Positions 1 through 10,740 of a stretch of DNA of 64,000 nucleotides are shown piece by piece. The position numbers and the translations under genes were made by a program. Origin of the DNA: Straminergon stramineum (taxonomy: Eukaryota > Streptophyta > Bryopsida > Hypnales > Calliergonaceae); NCBI GenBank assembly GCA_963920665.1, contig OY987264.1:31910906-31974905 (forward strand), given 5' to 3'. Every line of letters begins with the position of its first letter. Positions within the stretch are counted from its first letter, which is position 1. The notes beneath the pieces are model-generated. The model was given only the letters and a program-made list of their open reading frames with translations. It ran no database searches and was not told the origin of the DNA.

Positions 1-96
1 TCGATGTCATGGTTGAATGGAGTGCAATTGGTGGCGATGCTATCACATGGTACCCAAAATGATGATATCCACAAAGACCAAATTGGAGTTCCATGG

Positions 97-325
97 TTAA
101 CCCTTAGACTGGGCCACAATCATTTTTTGGTCAATGAATGACAAAGAATCTCTCCATGTATGACAAAAGTGCAACTATTCATCTTCCAAATTTTGTGTGA
201 AAAGGGGACGTCTTCTACAATAGTTTGACTTCCAATGAGTGCTTTCCCATTTTTTTAATCCAACAATTCCCACGATACCAAAACATATGATTCCCATGGT
301 AACTAACTCATCTTTTAACTCTTAA
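97..325. mobile_element. Short TTAA-flanked element (about 226-bp family)
   Basis: The left end reads TTAACCCTTAGACTGGG and the right end is a decayed TTTTAACTCTTAA. The interior aligns along its length with the element at 50953-51178, for example in the shared stretches TTGCAACTATTCATC and GATTCCCA/TGATTTCCA, so it is a diverged copy of the same family. A third, reverse-oriented copy is at 58447-58674. There is no coding capacity. The boundaries rest on the alignment because the right terminal repeat has mutated. Confidence 0.6.
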
Positions 326-384
326 ACTATGGTTGGTGAATGTGGAAATCATCCCTTTTGGAACCTTGTGACATTCTCTACTTT

Positions 385-575
385 CAAATATATATATATG
401 AGTCTAACGTGGCACTTCTAGTGCCACATCAACACCACGTCAGATTGATTGTTTTTTCATGTTTTTCATTTTTCAGAAAAATTATTTTTTATTTTCTTTG
501 TATTTGCACCACAAGGGTGTTGGAAATCTAAAACTCATAGCCTTCCCTTGACCTCAGAAATTTTCCTAATGGAAC
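385..575. repeat. Degenerate MITE relic related to the element at 3577-3863
   Basis: It shares the segment GTGGCACTTCTAGTGCCACATC, the phrase 'GCACCACA(A/G)GGGTG' and the terminal phrase ATTTTCCTAATG with the complete element at 3577-3863. Only the right terminus is recognisable. No gene is visible here; the short open frames are AT-rich noise. Confidence 0.45.
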
Positions 576-624
576 ATCTCTCCTTTCTACCCCTAATTCC
601 AATGATGAATAGTTGCACTTCTAT

Positions 625-846
625 AAACCCCCATTGCATCAATATTGTTGCACTATTGTTGCAATTGGGTAACAATCCAATATTGAAATTTTATTGTTGC
701 AATACTGCAAATAGTATTACAACAATACATTTTCAATAGGTACATTGAAAATGTATTGTTGTAATACTATTTGCAGTATTGCAACAATAAAATTTCAATC
801 TTGGACTATTACCCCATTGCAATAGTACCGATGTAACAGGGGGCTT
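625..846. mobile_element. Foldback MITE with a perfect 56-bp palindromic core
   Basis: Bases 682-737 and 744-799 are exact reverse complements around a six-base loop (AGGTAC). Imperfect pairing continues outward, pairing the AAACCCCCATTGCATC end near 625 with GATGTAACAGGGGGC near 845, with a small deletion in the right arm. The whole behaves as a snapback miniature element. It is non-coding. A perfect 56-bp arm in otherwise decayed DNA implies recent insertion or gene-conversion-like repair of the hairpin. Confidence 0.7.
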
Positions 847-915
847 TTTCCCAATGTGCACAAAAATTCCTTGACATTCATTGGACAAAAAAACATCCGC
901 CACATTGTTTATGGG

Positions 916-1165
916 TTAACCCCTCAAGGCCCAAGGAGCCTACTTTGGGCCTCTCACCTATTCAACAACTCAAAGTTAGAACTTCATTTTCCTACATTCT
1001 AAGAAATATATCTAGGTGAATTTCATATTTTGATGTTCATATTGAACGGGGAAGTTCAAAAGTACAATTGATATCATGTAATAAGCTTGGTGTACCATGC
1101 ATATTGTCAATCAAAGTTCAAACTTGTGAAAAAGTGTAGAAAATGCTTGGGCCTTGAGGGGTTAA
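916..1165. mobile_element. TTAA-flanked MITE, 250 bp, perfect 16-bp terminal repeats
   Basis: Both ends carry TTAA followed by CCCCTCAAGGCCCAAG, perfectly inverted over these 16 bases. The interior is non-coding. TTAA duplication with CC-starting termini is the piggyBac pattern. The right end is interrupted immediately outside by a Mutator-like MITE at 1169-1419, whose target duplication includes this element's terminal TTAA. Confidence 0.75.
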
Positions 1166-1168
1166 GAG

Positions 1169-1419
1169 GCAGGACGTTAAATCGTCCATTCAAACTGGGT
1201 CCCATAGGGGCATTTTGTGTTTTTTTTGGGGTAAAAGTAAAAACTGAACCCTATTTTGAGCCATGTCTAGGGTATGTTCTAGACCTCTCCTAGCTAATTT
1301 GGGGTCTGTGATTGCAATTATGAATTCAGAATTTGCAAAAAATAAAAAGTTCCTGCGTTTTCCCCAATGTAAATCTGCCCCTGCAGGGCCCAGTTCGAAT
1401 GGACGATTTAACGTCCTCC
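1169..1419. mobile_element. Mutator-like MITE with 9-bp target-site duplication
   Basis: The terminal inverted repeats are about 40 bp. The left begins GCAGGACGTTAAATCGTCC and the right is its complement ending in ACGTCCTCC. The element is flanked by the exact 9-bp direct repeat GGTTAAGAG at 1160-1168 and 1420-1428. Long TIRs with 9-bp duplications are diagnostic of Mutator-like (MULE) transposition. A second copy with its own 9-bp duplication is at 38663-38931. Confidence 0.85.
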
Positions 1420-1428
1420 GGTTAAGAG

Positions 1429-1910
1429 TGAAGGATATATGTTATGTGACGAAGCCAATATGGTCATAACCATGGCTGTTGTGCAGGAGCAACCTTGGGG
1501 AGAGACAAGTCAGAAAACACGTGGCGGCACATCTGACGGCTCCCCTCCCCCGACCCCAACCCCCCTCAGTATGTGCCCAGCTCCACTCTGGCCACGTTAG
1601 ACCCCATTTTTAAATTAAATTTTTTTGACCCCCTAGCAGCTTTTTAGAGCTGGTGTGCCTACAGTACTGTAGTGTTTTTCAGGGGATAAGTTACTAACTT
1701 AAGGTACGTTCCCACTTGGCATTACGATCGAATTTTTTCAGCTGTAAATGATAGTGCGTTCCCACCTGAGTGCTCCACTAGCTACCAAACCTACTTGGCA
1801 GCCAAGGTGGCATCAACTTGAGAGCACTCCTACGACAATTTAACACCTCTCTATCGATGACCCACCACAACGAAAGTAGTTCGTAATAACAACTTTAAAA
1901 TATTCAGAAA
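1429..1910. other. Non-coding, moderately GC-rich stretch with nothing recognised
   Basis: It includes a C-rich patch around 1540-1570 and the palindrome CTACAGTACTGTAG near 1660. No open frame, RNA gene or element end could be supported. Confidence 0.4.
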
Positions 1911-2182
1911 CATTAGAGGGGATTTGAGGCCTCGGGAGGGCCGTTTCAAACCTGTTCCCTTACTTGTTCCCTGTGCAGTCTAGGAACGGTTGAATGCTGT
2001 CAAAAAAAAATATCAAAAAAAAAAATTAGTTGTGAAATGCAAAAAGAAGTTCAAAAAATTCAATTTTTTTTTTTAACGTGACAGTGTCTTGGCCACGTGA
2101 GACTACAGCAGTGGTGCAGTTCCTCCATTCCCCACAGCTTGGGAACTCACAAGCATGTAGAGGCCTCAAATCTCCCCTAATG
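1911..2182. mobile_element. MITE with about 22-bp terminal inverted repeats
   Basis: The left end reads CATTAGAGGGGATTTGAGG and the right end is its near-perfect reverse complement finishing CCCCTAATG at 2182. The interior is non-coding with several A- and T-runs. No clean target duplication is visible, so the superfamily is not assigned. Confidence 0.6.
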
Positions 2183-3576
2183 ATGAAGATTCCATCTGCC
2201 GATGGCCGCTCTTATGTATATGCTGGGTCAGAAGCCCATGGCCAAAATTAGCAAGGATCCAACTAGAAAAATTAGGGAGGTCCAATATTTTCCACCTCTC
2301 GCCTCCAAAAGATTTGTGAGGCTCTCTCTAAGTGAGTTCAAGGGGATGTGTAGGTAATCTCTTTATACAAGTGGGTTGATGGGAAGTAAAACAATCCATG
2401 TAGGATATGTAAAGTAGGATTAGTAGATGTTCAACTGCTCATACCTAATTAATTCAAATGCAGGAATTGTGTTCAATATAGAACTTTAGACCTCGTTTAG
2501 GCATAGTAGAATAACTTTTTCCAAGAAATTTTGAACTAAGAAAGGTTGGGAAATCAAGTTAAATTTCATCTCCAAAAATCCGTTTGAGATTCCGATACTT
2601 CAATCAAAAGTTAGGGACAAAATTCAAAGAGGGGTTGGAAGAAACATTTTCTTTGACTTTGTGCAACAAGAAGTGAAATACTTTTCATTATTTCATCCAC
2701 AAATTGCACTTCTTTGAAATCCTTAAACTTAGAAAGAGGAGACTTAAAAACAAGGTACTTTGTCAAAAAATGATTTAATTTATAAATCAATAGGTACATT
2801 CTTCATTTGTACGGTGAGTCGGTGCTGTAGAAAGTCATCCATTAGTCACTTTCAGATTGTCTAGCATTTCCAAGTTAATGAAAATTGTGATTTGCAATAA
2901 GATTTTTACTTATTAATTTATTTTGTATTTTAGATGGAAGTGATGAGATGAAGATTCTATTAGAAAAGGAGAGTACAAAGAAGACTAAAGCAAGAATATT
3001 TCATAGTTTTAACCTTCAAGCAAAGGGGAGGGACCAAAAGAGTAAATTACAGTACTTGGAAGGCAAATCCAACATTCTTTGTTGAATAATTATTTAACCC
3101 AAGAAGGACCTTTTGTCTTCTTGAGAGATAAATGAGAGTTCAAATAGAGTTATATTATGTCAATTTCTAATTAGGTTTTTTGAAGATAGAAAAATACATT
3201 AGCTTCATGTGGACATAATTTTTGTTTCAATTGGTGCATGGGAGCAAAAGTTATGCGATGCTAAGCTCAAAATAGAGTTCATCACAAAGAGCACAAAAAT
3301 ATTCAAAAATTCAAAATATATATATTTTTTATTTTGGTTATGAAAGAAAATATTTTAGTGCACATGGAAAGATTTAATTCATTCTACTGAATCTAGCGAT
3401 AAGAAAGTGATGAGAAAGTGATGAAAAGATTCATGCTTTGGAGGAAATTAGAACATCTTCTTCCAAAAATACTTATAATATTCATTTTTTAACTCAATTT
3501 TCAAATAAATTCAAAAAATGTTACACATGATTGTTGTTTTTTGCCAGAACAATCCCACCATTGGGATTAGTATCTT

Positions 3577-3863
3577 CATTAGGAAAATTTTGAGCTCTAA
3601 ACAAGGCTGCTAGTATTAGATTTTCAGCACCCCTATAGTGCAAGTACAAAAAACAAAATTATTATTATTATTTTTTTGGAAAAAATATATTTTAAAAAAT
3701 ATATATATAAATTTAAGAAACAGTCAATCTGATGTGGCGTTGATGTGGCACCAGTAGTGCCACATCAGATTCTAATTTTATTTATTTATTTATTTATTTC
3801 CATAATTGCACCACAGGGGTGCAGAATTTGTAGCCTTGTTTAGAGCTCAAAATTTTCCTAATG
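3577..3863. mobile_element. 287-bp MITE with 32-bp perfect terminal inverted repeats
   Basis: The left terminus CATTAGGAAAATTTTGAGC and its following bases to 3608 match the reverse complement of the last 32 bases without mismatch. Subterminal GCACCCC and ACCACAGGGGTGC motifs are also inverted. The interior is AT-rich and non-coding and contains the palindrome GTGGCACCAGTAGTGCCAC. No convincing target duplication is seen. Confidence 0.8.
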
Positions 3864-5257
3864 TTAATTCCATTTGAGAATCATCAATCAATTAGTTTAT
3901 ATTTCTATCTAGTTCCTACTTCTACATAAACAAATATTTAATAGATGAAATTCAAAGTTGTTATTTTTCAAAGATTTTTTCTAAAACTCTCAACTCAATT
4001 TTTGAACATAAAAAAATATTTAGGGATTAATATGCAATCTATGTTATCTTGATTTATGGAAAGCCTTTTATCCAAGAGTAGAAATATGGGCCACATAGAC
4101 TACTCTAAAGCCCTATGAGAGGACTCACATGACCAACTTCACTAGATTTAGATGTTTAGGGACATATTTCTGAAGTCTATGTGGCTCATGTTTCTACTAG
4201 TGATCTATTTGTTTTTGAAAGAGACCCAATTACTAATTATTGGTGTTCTATTGGGATGAACTTTAGAAGTGAATACTAACTTCTATATTAGTGGGGTCAA
4301 AGTTCTCTACCTCCACTTCAACATGTTTTTTTCTCCAATTGCTAAAAACAATTAGAAAATCACTTTATTTAGTCTTTTCATCCAAATTCTTCTTCGTTTT
4401 GGCTAAATTGCAAATACATGGCAATTACAAGTAAACATAGCTCAATGACACTTGAGAGAGATAAGTTTAATTCTCGTGCTTGTATCTTTTTTCCAATTTA
4501 AATTTTGATGAGTTCATACATGAATTTTTGAAATACAAGCCACATAAGACATTGGACTAGTTGTTTCAAAGGTGACCTTATATCTTGCCAAAGATCTCCT
4601 CACGTTAACTACATCTTGTATTTGTGAACTCCCCAGCTAAAAGTTATGGTTTTATGACCTTTCAAAATGCATTTTCATAATATACTTTCTTATTTCAACA
4701 AAAGACAAGGAGCCATGTGAAGGAAAATTGCATTGCTAATGATATTTAGTACTCAATATTATATTACCTACAATGTTATGTATCACATCGGTGAACTCAT
4801 AATAATTCTCATTTTTTAGTTGGTGATTAGTGTTCATATTGACAATTTAATTTAATTTAAAATACTAATATAGTGCAAGTTGTCCTATCTTGCTAATAAT
4901 TATGTTTTCTTTGGTAGAAATGTAGTTGATAATTGATGTTCATATTGACATTCAATGTTGGTAATAAGTGTTAAAAACACTAAATTTCATTATTACAATA
5001 GTGTATTGTGAATAACAACATTGAAGAGAAACAGCTCCTAATTGACACATGTCATGTGTGTAGCCTGACTTCCCCTTGATCTAGCTTTGTAGATTGACTA
5101 AAGTAAGTAGATCCACTATTGAGATTGGAGTTCAATTAAAAGCTCTATGTTTAGATCAAATTCAATTTTGTTGTATTCTAATGTAATTTTTCTTGCATTG
5201 AGTGTATAATTGGGACTCAAAGCTCAACTCAAAGTTTTAGAGTTGGACTAGATCAAC

Positions 5258-5483
5258 GATGCTAGTATGTGAGCCCAAGAATGCGAGCTTGTGAGCATTG
5301 AGCCTATAATATAGATACCACATACTGTAGAAGGTATATGTATCATAAACACCTATAATATGGGTATTTGTAACATATATACCCTATAATTATAAATAAT
5401 TTCTATAGTATATATACCTATTACATAGGTGTGTAGTATTCTAGGCTCATGGGCTCACACTCCTATGCTCACATAATAGCAAC
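5258..5483. mobile_element. AT-rich MITE, TGCTAGTATGTGAGC family
   Basis: The left end GATGCTAGTATGTGAGC pairs with the right end GCTCACATAATAGCAACC. The interior is built of short repeats of the type TATAGATACC / ATAGGTGT. Related copies are at 9451-9673, 18895-19262 and 47031-47270, with stray left ends near 17488 and 38950. The 9451 copy has a 9-bp target duplication, so the family is probably Mutator-like. Confidence 0.6.
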
Positions 5484-6219
5484 CCTCTATATGTTCAATG
5501 ACCAAACAATCCACAATGGGCTTCTTGCTTCAATTTGAATAATTTTTTTTCAAAAATTGTGTTCTCTATTTCACTACACTGATAATTGTATTCATTGTCA
5601 CCAAGACAAATTGATTTTAAAATGATATAAATTTCTCCTTTTGACAAATACTTTTGCCAACTATGTTTATAGGATTTTTTTCTCTTTGAAGTGTATTGAT
5701 ATCTACATTCTTGGTAAAAATATTTATCTTTTGTAGAAAATTATAGCCTTCAGTAAATAGCTAGGTATGGATGACACTAAATTTTTTTAGTGTAGCATGG
5801 TCCCAATATGAAAATGAAAAAAACGGTTCAAATTTATTGCAAAATCAATTCGTAGCAAGCTTACAATAAGTTAATGTCACCCAATACATTTGGGGTGTCC
5901 CAAATGTGTGTGTTTTTCCTCATTGTGGAATGCAATTATAACCTAGATACCCTATGTGCACCACTAACCCAAGACCATCATCACTTAGTGTACATCTTCA
6001 AAATCAATATGTACCTATGTGGAAGAACAATTTTATAACCTCTATCAAAAAAAGATTTGACCCATCATGACTTTTGCATACAATACTCAAATGTTCCATT
6101 CTTTGGTGTGTAGGAAGCTCCTTTCACTTGCCAAGAAGAAAATATGAAAATTTGGCTCATCTAATAATAGTAGTAATTAGGTAGAGTAGCAAGAAGTGGA
6201 AGTCTAGGAGATACCTACT

Positions 6220-6857
6220 TTAATCCTTAAAATGCTTGAGGTACCGAATTCTCTTATCAACAAAACTTTGAAGTTAAATAAAAACTAACAAAGTTCCTAT
6301 TTTTAGTATTTTTTATTTTGAAATTATTTTGGAATTTTCGTTTTAGCATCAAAAATCAAATTATGAAAATGAATCATTATGAATTTTCTACTCAAGATTT
6401 TGTGAAAGGGGGTCCATTGCAAATCTTGATTTCCTAGTATTAAGGGCTCTCAAAGACACTAGATCTTACAAAAAAATTCACATGAAAAATTTATTAAAAA
6501 AAATAAAAGAACAAATTTTGAGAAGCTGTAAATTCATTGGGGTTATACATGTTCTGCCCTTTAACCCTCATATTTTTTCAATGACCAATTTTTTAGATTT
6601 GACATGTGAAAAGAGGATTAAAGGACTTCAAATTGGTTTCATAGTTTGAACACCCTCATGATCAAACATTACAATATTTCAATTCATAAGTGATATTGTA
6701 AACTTTTCTTTTCCCATTTGAAATATAACATGTTTGGTTTGAATTTGTATGGTTACAATTAAAAAAATTGATAGAACTTCTCAAAATGTTGGCTTTTAGT
6801 TCAATTTAGAGCAAGTTTCAAGAAGCTCAAAAAAGGCCTTGGGCATTGAGGGGTTAA
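6220..6857. mobile_element. TTAA-flanked element, about 640-bp family, copy 1
   Basis: The right end is GGCCTTGGGCATTGAGGGGTTAA and the decayed left end TTAATCCTTAAAATGCTTGAGG. The interior aligns with 51206-51850 in the same orientation and with 22819-23462 in reverse. It is non-coding. Its right TTAA (6854-6857) also serves as the left TTAA of the next element. Confidence 0.7.
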
Positions 6858-7816
6858 CCCCTCACCCCAGAAGGGGATGAAAAGTGTCCTCATGTCAAAT
6901 TCAAAGTCCTGTAACTTTTGCATCAGATGTTCGAATCCAATAAAACTTGTTGGAAAAGTTGCACTCGTTCTTCTAGTTTGTGTGGTAAAATTTTCAGATC
7001 AATCCAAGATGTACTGAAGTTTTTGAAGCCAATCGAAGTTCACAAGTTCAATTCAAGTTCACCAAACTGCATTTGATGGCTGCAACTTTGGGGGCTTGTA
7101 TCTCCTTCATCAAATGTTTGTTTTCAATCAAATTTGTTGGGTTGTGTTCCCCTTGAAGTCTAGTTATTGTGGTAGAATTTTCATGCCAGTCCAATTTGTT
7201 TTGAATTTTTGGGAGCAATTCAAAGTTCAAAACCCCGACATATTTGAATTAGAGTGAACTTCGGCGGCTAGTTTCTTCTTCATACAATGTTTGTTTCCAA
7301 TAATTTTTTTGGAAAAGTTGCACATACTTGTCTAGTTTGTGTGTACAAAATTTCATATCCATCTAAGAAGATATGAGTGACTGAGAAGCATATTAGTAGG
7401 AGGTTTAGTTTTTGATGTGTTTTTTGCAACTTTTCTTGCTGCTTTTTGACATTTCAAAGCCATTTTGCAAACACAATGTGTCAATTAAATGATATTTTTT
7501 TTCATCAATGTATTTGTATTCTGATTTTGAATCACTTATGAGTTTAAAGTTTCTTCATTTGAGTAGATTTACAAACCGAATTTTGCCTCCAAATGTGTTT
7601 TGGGGAAAATTTCAGCATCCTTTTTCAACACTAAAACATTATAATCTTTCAATATATGCGGTGAAATGACACCAAATTTGTTGCAAGCCATCTACAACAA
7701 ATGCACTACAAGTTCGTACGATTGAGATCTCTATAACTTATTAAAACTTATATTTATAACACTTCAAAAGGAATGAAGTTTTTGGAGCCGTTTGGGCCTT
7801 CGGCATGAAGGGTTAA
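6854..7816. mobile_element. TTAA-flanked element, about 960 bp, abutting the previous one
   Basis: The left end TTAACCCCTCACCCC and right end complement TTAACCCTTCATGCC are similar, and TTAA lies at both boundaries. The left TTAA is shared with the element at 6220-6857. The interior carries three degenerate tandem units (6895-7380). The pairing of ends is less certain than for the other elements because the terminal repeats are short and diverged. Confidence 0.45.
6895..7380. repeat. Three degenerate tandem units of about 175 bp
   Basis: Each unit contains a version of CATCAAATGTTTGTTTTCAA, then TTGGAAAAGTTGCAC, then CTAGTTTGTGTGGTA-AAATTTTCA followed by ATCCA. The units are diverged by point changes but keep the same order of motifs. 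Small open frames here are by-products. Confidence 0.6.
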
Positions 7817-8110
7817 TATGCAATGAAACTTTAGGGGTTTGTCCCAAACTTTTGATTGGAGGCTTAGGATCTCAAAAAGAATTTGGAGATGAAATTTAGT
7901 TTGATTTACCAATTTTTTTAGTTCAAAGTTTCTTGTAAAAAGTTTTTCTACTATGCCTACATAAGGTTTAAAGTTCTACATTGCACACAATTCCTACGTT
8001 TTGACAATGAGTGGTCAAGCTCTCATCTTCAAATTGTCCCCTATCCTTTGAAGATTCATGATAGATAATGAATTTCATTATAAAAACAATCTCTCTACCC
8101 CTTGTTGAGA

Positions 8111-9441
8111 GCACATGTTTTGACATTGAATCTTAGTGAAATCTTTTCTAATATTTGGATGCCCACTACAATTCCTTATCCATAGATTTGGAATGGTGAT
8201 ATGTTAATTTTGAAAATCATTCAAAGTTTGAAATTTAGACTATTTTTGGCCATCGGATCAAAATCAGTAATTGATTGTGTTGGGGTATGTGAGGTCCTTT
8301 ACGATAAGTACCAAGCATGTGGGAATGTGCCTCAATTAGGATAGGCTTCCATGTATGATCGGTTCCAGTGGAATTAAGAAAACGACAAGGATTGAGGTCC
8401 CAAACTTCACCATAAGAGGGTGAGTAGAGAAGCAAGACATTGAATTCCACAACTCATTAGTGGCATTTTTCATTGGCTCTTTTCTTTGTTGCATCTAAGT
8501 TTAGGTGCATGGATTAGAAGAAAGGTATATTAGAGTATACAAATTGATGGGGGTCCTTCTCTATCGGTGCAAATGGAAGTGCTTTGCAGATTTGGGTGGT
8601 GGTGAAGTCATTGTTTACTGCCGAACTGACCCAAGCATAGAAGGAGGCCCTCAGAAACCATCACTAGGATTCTGAATCTGAATTGCCAGAAAAAAAATTA
8701 TTTTCTTTTAATGACAAATTTTTATCTTTAAACTCATTGTGTTTGCAAACGCCAGGTGGAAACGGCCCTTTAGTCAAGGGATAGTCTTTATCATTGTCAT
8801 TGTGTTTCTACTCTTCAAATTGACAAATTTGTATTATTATAGACTACAAACCAAATAAGCAATTCAGCATGGTTCACATTAGTATATTGAAAAAGTTATT
8901 GTAGGGTCTTCTTGATATGTAGTTTAAAGGAGATTTCATTAATTATCTTAGAATACATTTTCTGAATATTGAATGAATAAATTATGAATTTTCCAAGTTA
9001 CTAAATATAGATGTTTCTAAAATCGATCCTAGATCCTTGTGAATAGTGGGAGTATATTTTAGGCAAGAATTTGTAGGCATCAACTTTAGAAAGAGGCTAA
9101 TTTTAGGGTTAACCTTAGGAGTTAATCCATAAAGGACATTCTATATTCCCATTTGGTCAAACTTCATTAATTTTCTATATTAAAATATACCTTTCTAGGA
9201 TTTGATATTTTTTTCATAATTTAAATATTAAAATGAAATCTATATGTTTTTTGAAGTAATTTCTTTGTGAAAATCGTAGTAATTACAAAATGCTTAATCT
9301 AGTATGAGAATTTTAGCAAGATTGTAAATGATAGTGATAAACATCATGGTGTAATTGGTGTATACTTTGATCTCATATGAAGAGAAACTTGATAGAATAT
9401 AGTTCAAAAAAGACTTAGTATTTTAAGCTCTCAAGATGCTA
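8111..9441. other. AT-rich intergenic DNA with nothing recognised
   Basis: No splice-bounded coding similarity, RNA gene or complete element ends were seen. A GGGTTAA at about 9105 has no partner. Confidence 0.4.
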
Positions 9442-9450
9442 CCTTCAAAG

Positions 9451-9673
9451 GAGGGGTGCTATTATGTGAGCTTAGCTAGAATCATGAGCACATAAGTCTA
9501 GAAGACTATACACCTATTTTAAGGTGTCAATATTTAGAAACCTTCCATAGGTACATATTATCTATGTTATAGATACCTATATTGGTGTTTTTGTTATAAG
9601 CACCTTCAATGATTGCAAGATATCTACTTATGCATATGTTCAAAGCTCATGTGTTAACATGCTAGCATTTTTG
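9451..9673. mobile_element. AT-rich MITE with 9-bp target-site duplication
   Basis: The element begins GAGGGGTGCTATTATGTGAGC and ends CATGCTAGCATTTTTG. It is bounded by the exact direct repeat CCTTCAAAG at 9442-9450 and 9674-9682. It belongs to the TGCTAG family at 5258-5483. A 9-bp duplication fits Mutator-like transposition. Confidence 0.75.
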
Positions 9674-9828
9674 CCTTCAAAGTGTCACAAAAATTACAAT
9701 TTTAACAATTAGGGGAAAAAAACTGAATATAATATAAATTATTGGAAGTACATTTTGTTGAAGTCAAGAACTATGTAAAATTCAAGTTTGACCCTAAAAC
9801 TAAACCCTTGGGGGCATGTTTGTCTTAT

Positions 9829-10030
9829 AACCCTATAAAGATAAGATGCCCATTACAAAAATTATCCTTTCTATTAAAGTGTGAATCATCTACTTAAAAA
9901 AAATCCAAAAACATTCATAGGAGGTCAAACTATTGTGCAAGGCCTCCTCTTTTTCACATAAAATTCCAAGGACGAACTTCTTCACTTCTATCTTATGCCA
10001 ATCTTTTTTTCCATTAGACACTTAGTATTT
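9829..10030. repeat. Relic of the 226-bp TTAA element family
   Basis: Bases around 9885-9985 align with 58500-58600 (shared GTGAATCATCTACTTAAAAA and ACTATTGTGCAAG.CCTCC). The ends are decayed (ATAACCCTATAAAG on the left). Confidence 0.5.
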
Positions 10031-10062
10031 GCGGCAACATTACACACATAATCAACCTTTGT

Positions 10063-10499
10063 TAAGGTAGACCAATCCATTTTCGACCAATTGCCTAATT
10101 CTGTCATCCTACTTTTGGCCCCAATTCTATTCTAAAACTCATTCAAATCCATTCATTTTTTGACAAAATTGTTGCATTAATACCAACAACAAGGGGTACC
10201 ATGTCAATCCTTCATTGGTGAATACTTAAGTACCATTAGATACCATGGAAAGGCAGTTATGAGTCATTTATAGAATGTTTATGACTCAACTCAATGAGCG
10301 GTTTTGAAATCTCAAGGGAGATTGACCACTTCAAAAATTCATAGAACTTACAATTTTAATTGAAAAATTATAATTCTACTTGGGTTTGTTTTGTGAAACA
10401 AGTGCACATCTTTGGAAAAATATGTGCCCCTCTTGGAATTGCCCCTAAAGATAATCAAATTGTGAAACAAAGAGGGTGATTATAGTCTTGTCTACCTTA
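10063..10499. mobile_element. MITE of the GGTAGAC family
   Basis: TTAAGGTAGACCAATCC at the left is inverted as CTTGTCTACCTTAA at the right, and TTAA borders both sides (10062-10065, 10497-10500). Related elements are at 40649-41064 and 54147-54534, and a split copy is at 37106-38333. All are about 300-440 bp without the nested insertion. The termini differ from the CCY-starting group although TTAA is again at the border. Confidence 0.6.
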
Positions 10500-10506
10500 A
10501 GGTAAG

Positions 10507-10720
10507 AGCACCCAATGATGTCCTTGTATACAATGGTGTCCCATTCTATAAAGCATAATTATTTCAAGCTATAAATGTAGGTAGATAGTAGAGAGCTTTT
10601 TTTCTTTTGACCTAAAACGGTAAGTTGTCTACACTCCAACTACATTTATGTTCTAGAATGAATTCCTGACCTAGAAAGAAACGCCATTGGGTACAGGCCT
10701 ACAGGGATGCCATTGGTGTT
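10507..10720. mobile_element. MITE, family shared with 29063-29256
   Basis: AGCACCCAATGATGTCCTTG at the left pairs imperfectly with the right end (CAGGGATGCCATTGGTGTT). The interior, including GTCAGGAATTCATTCTAGAA and its continuation, is the reverse complement of the copy near SMO2. The terminus runs into an 11-base C tract at 10721-10731. Confidence 0.55.
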
Positions 10721-10740
10721 CCCCCCCCCCCGCTTCCAAC

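Larger units (their letters stand above)
2432..8032. mobile_element. 5.6-kb block bounded by long inverted repeats, carrying nested elements
   Basis: About 180 bp at 2440-2625 (with GGAATTGTGTTCAATATAG and GGCATAGTAGAATAAC) is the diverged reverse complement of 7845-8020. The sequences just outside the block (about 2330-2430 and 8032-8110) occur directly joined at 36640-36850, which looks like an unoccupied or internally deleted version. No transposase frame survives inside. The block itself contains the MITEs at 3577-3863, 5258-5483, 6220-6857 and 6854-7816. Long TIRs suggest a Mutator-like or foldback element, but no target duplication could be fixed. Confidence 0.45.
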
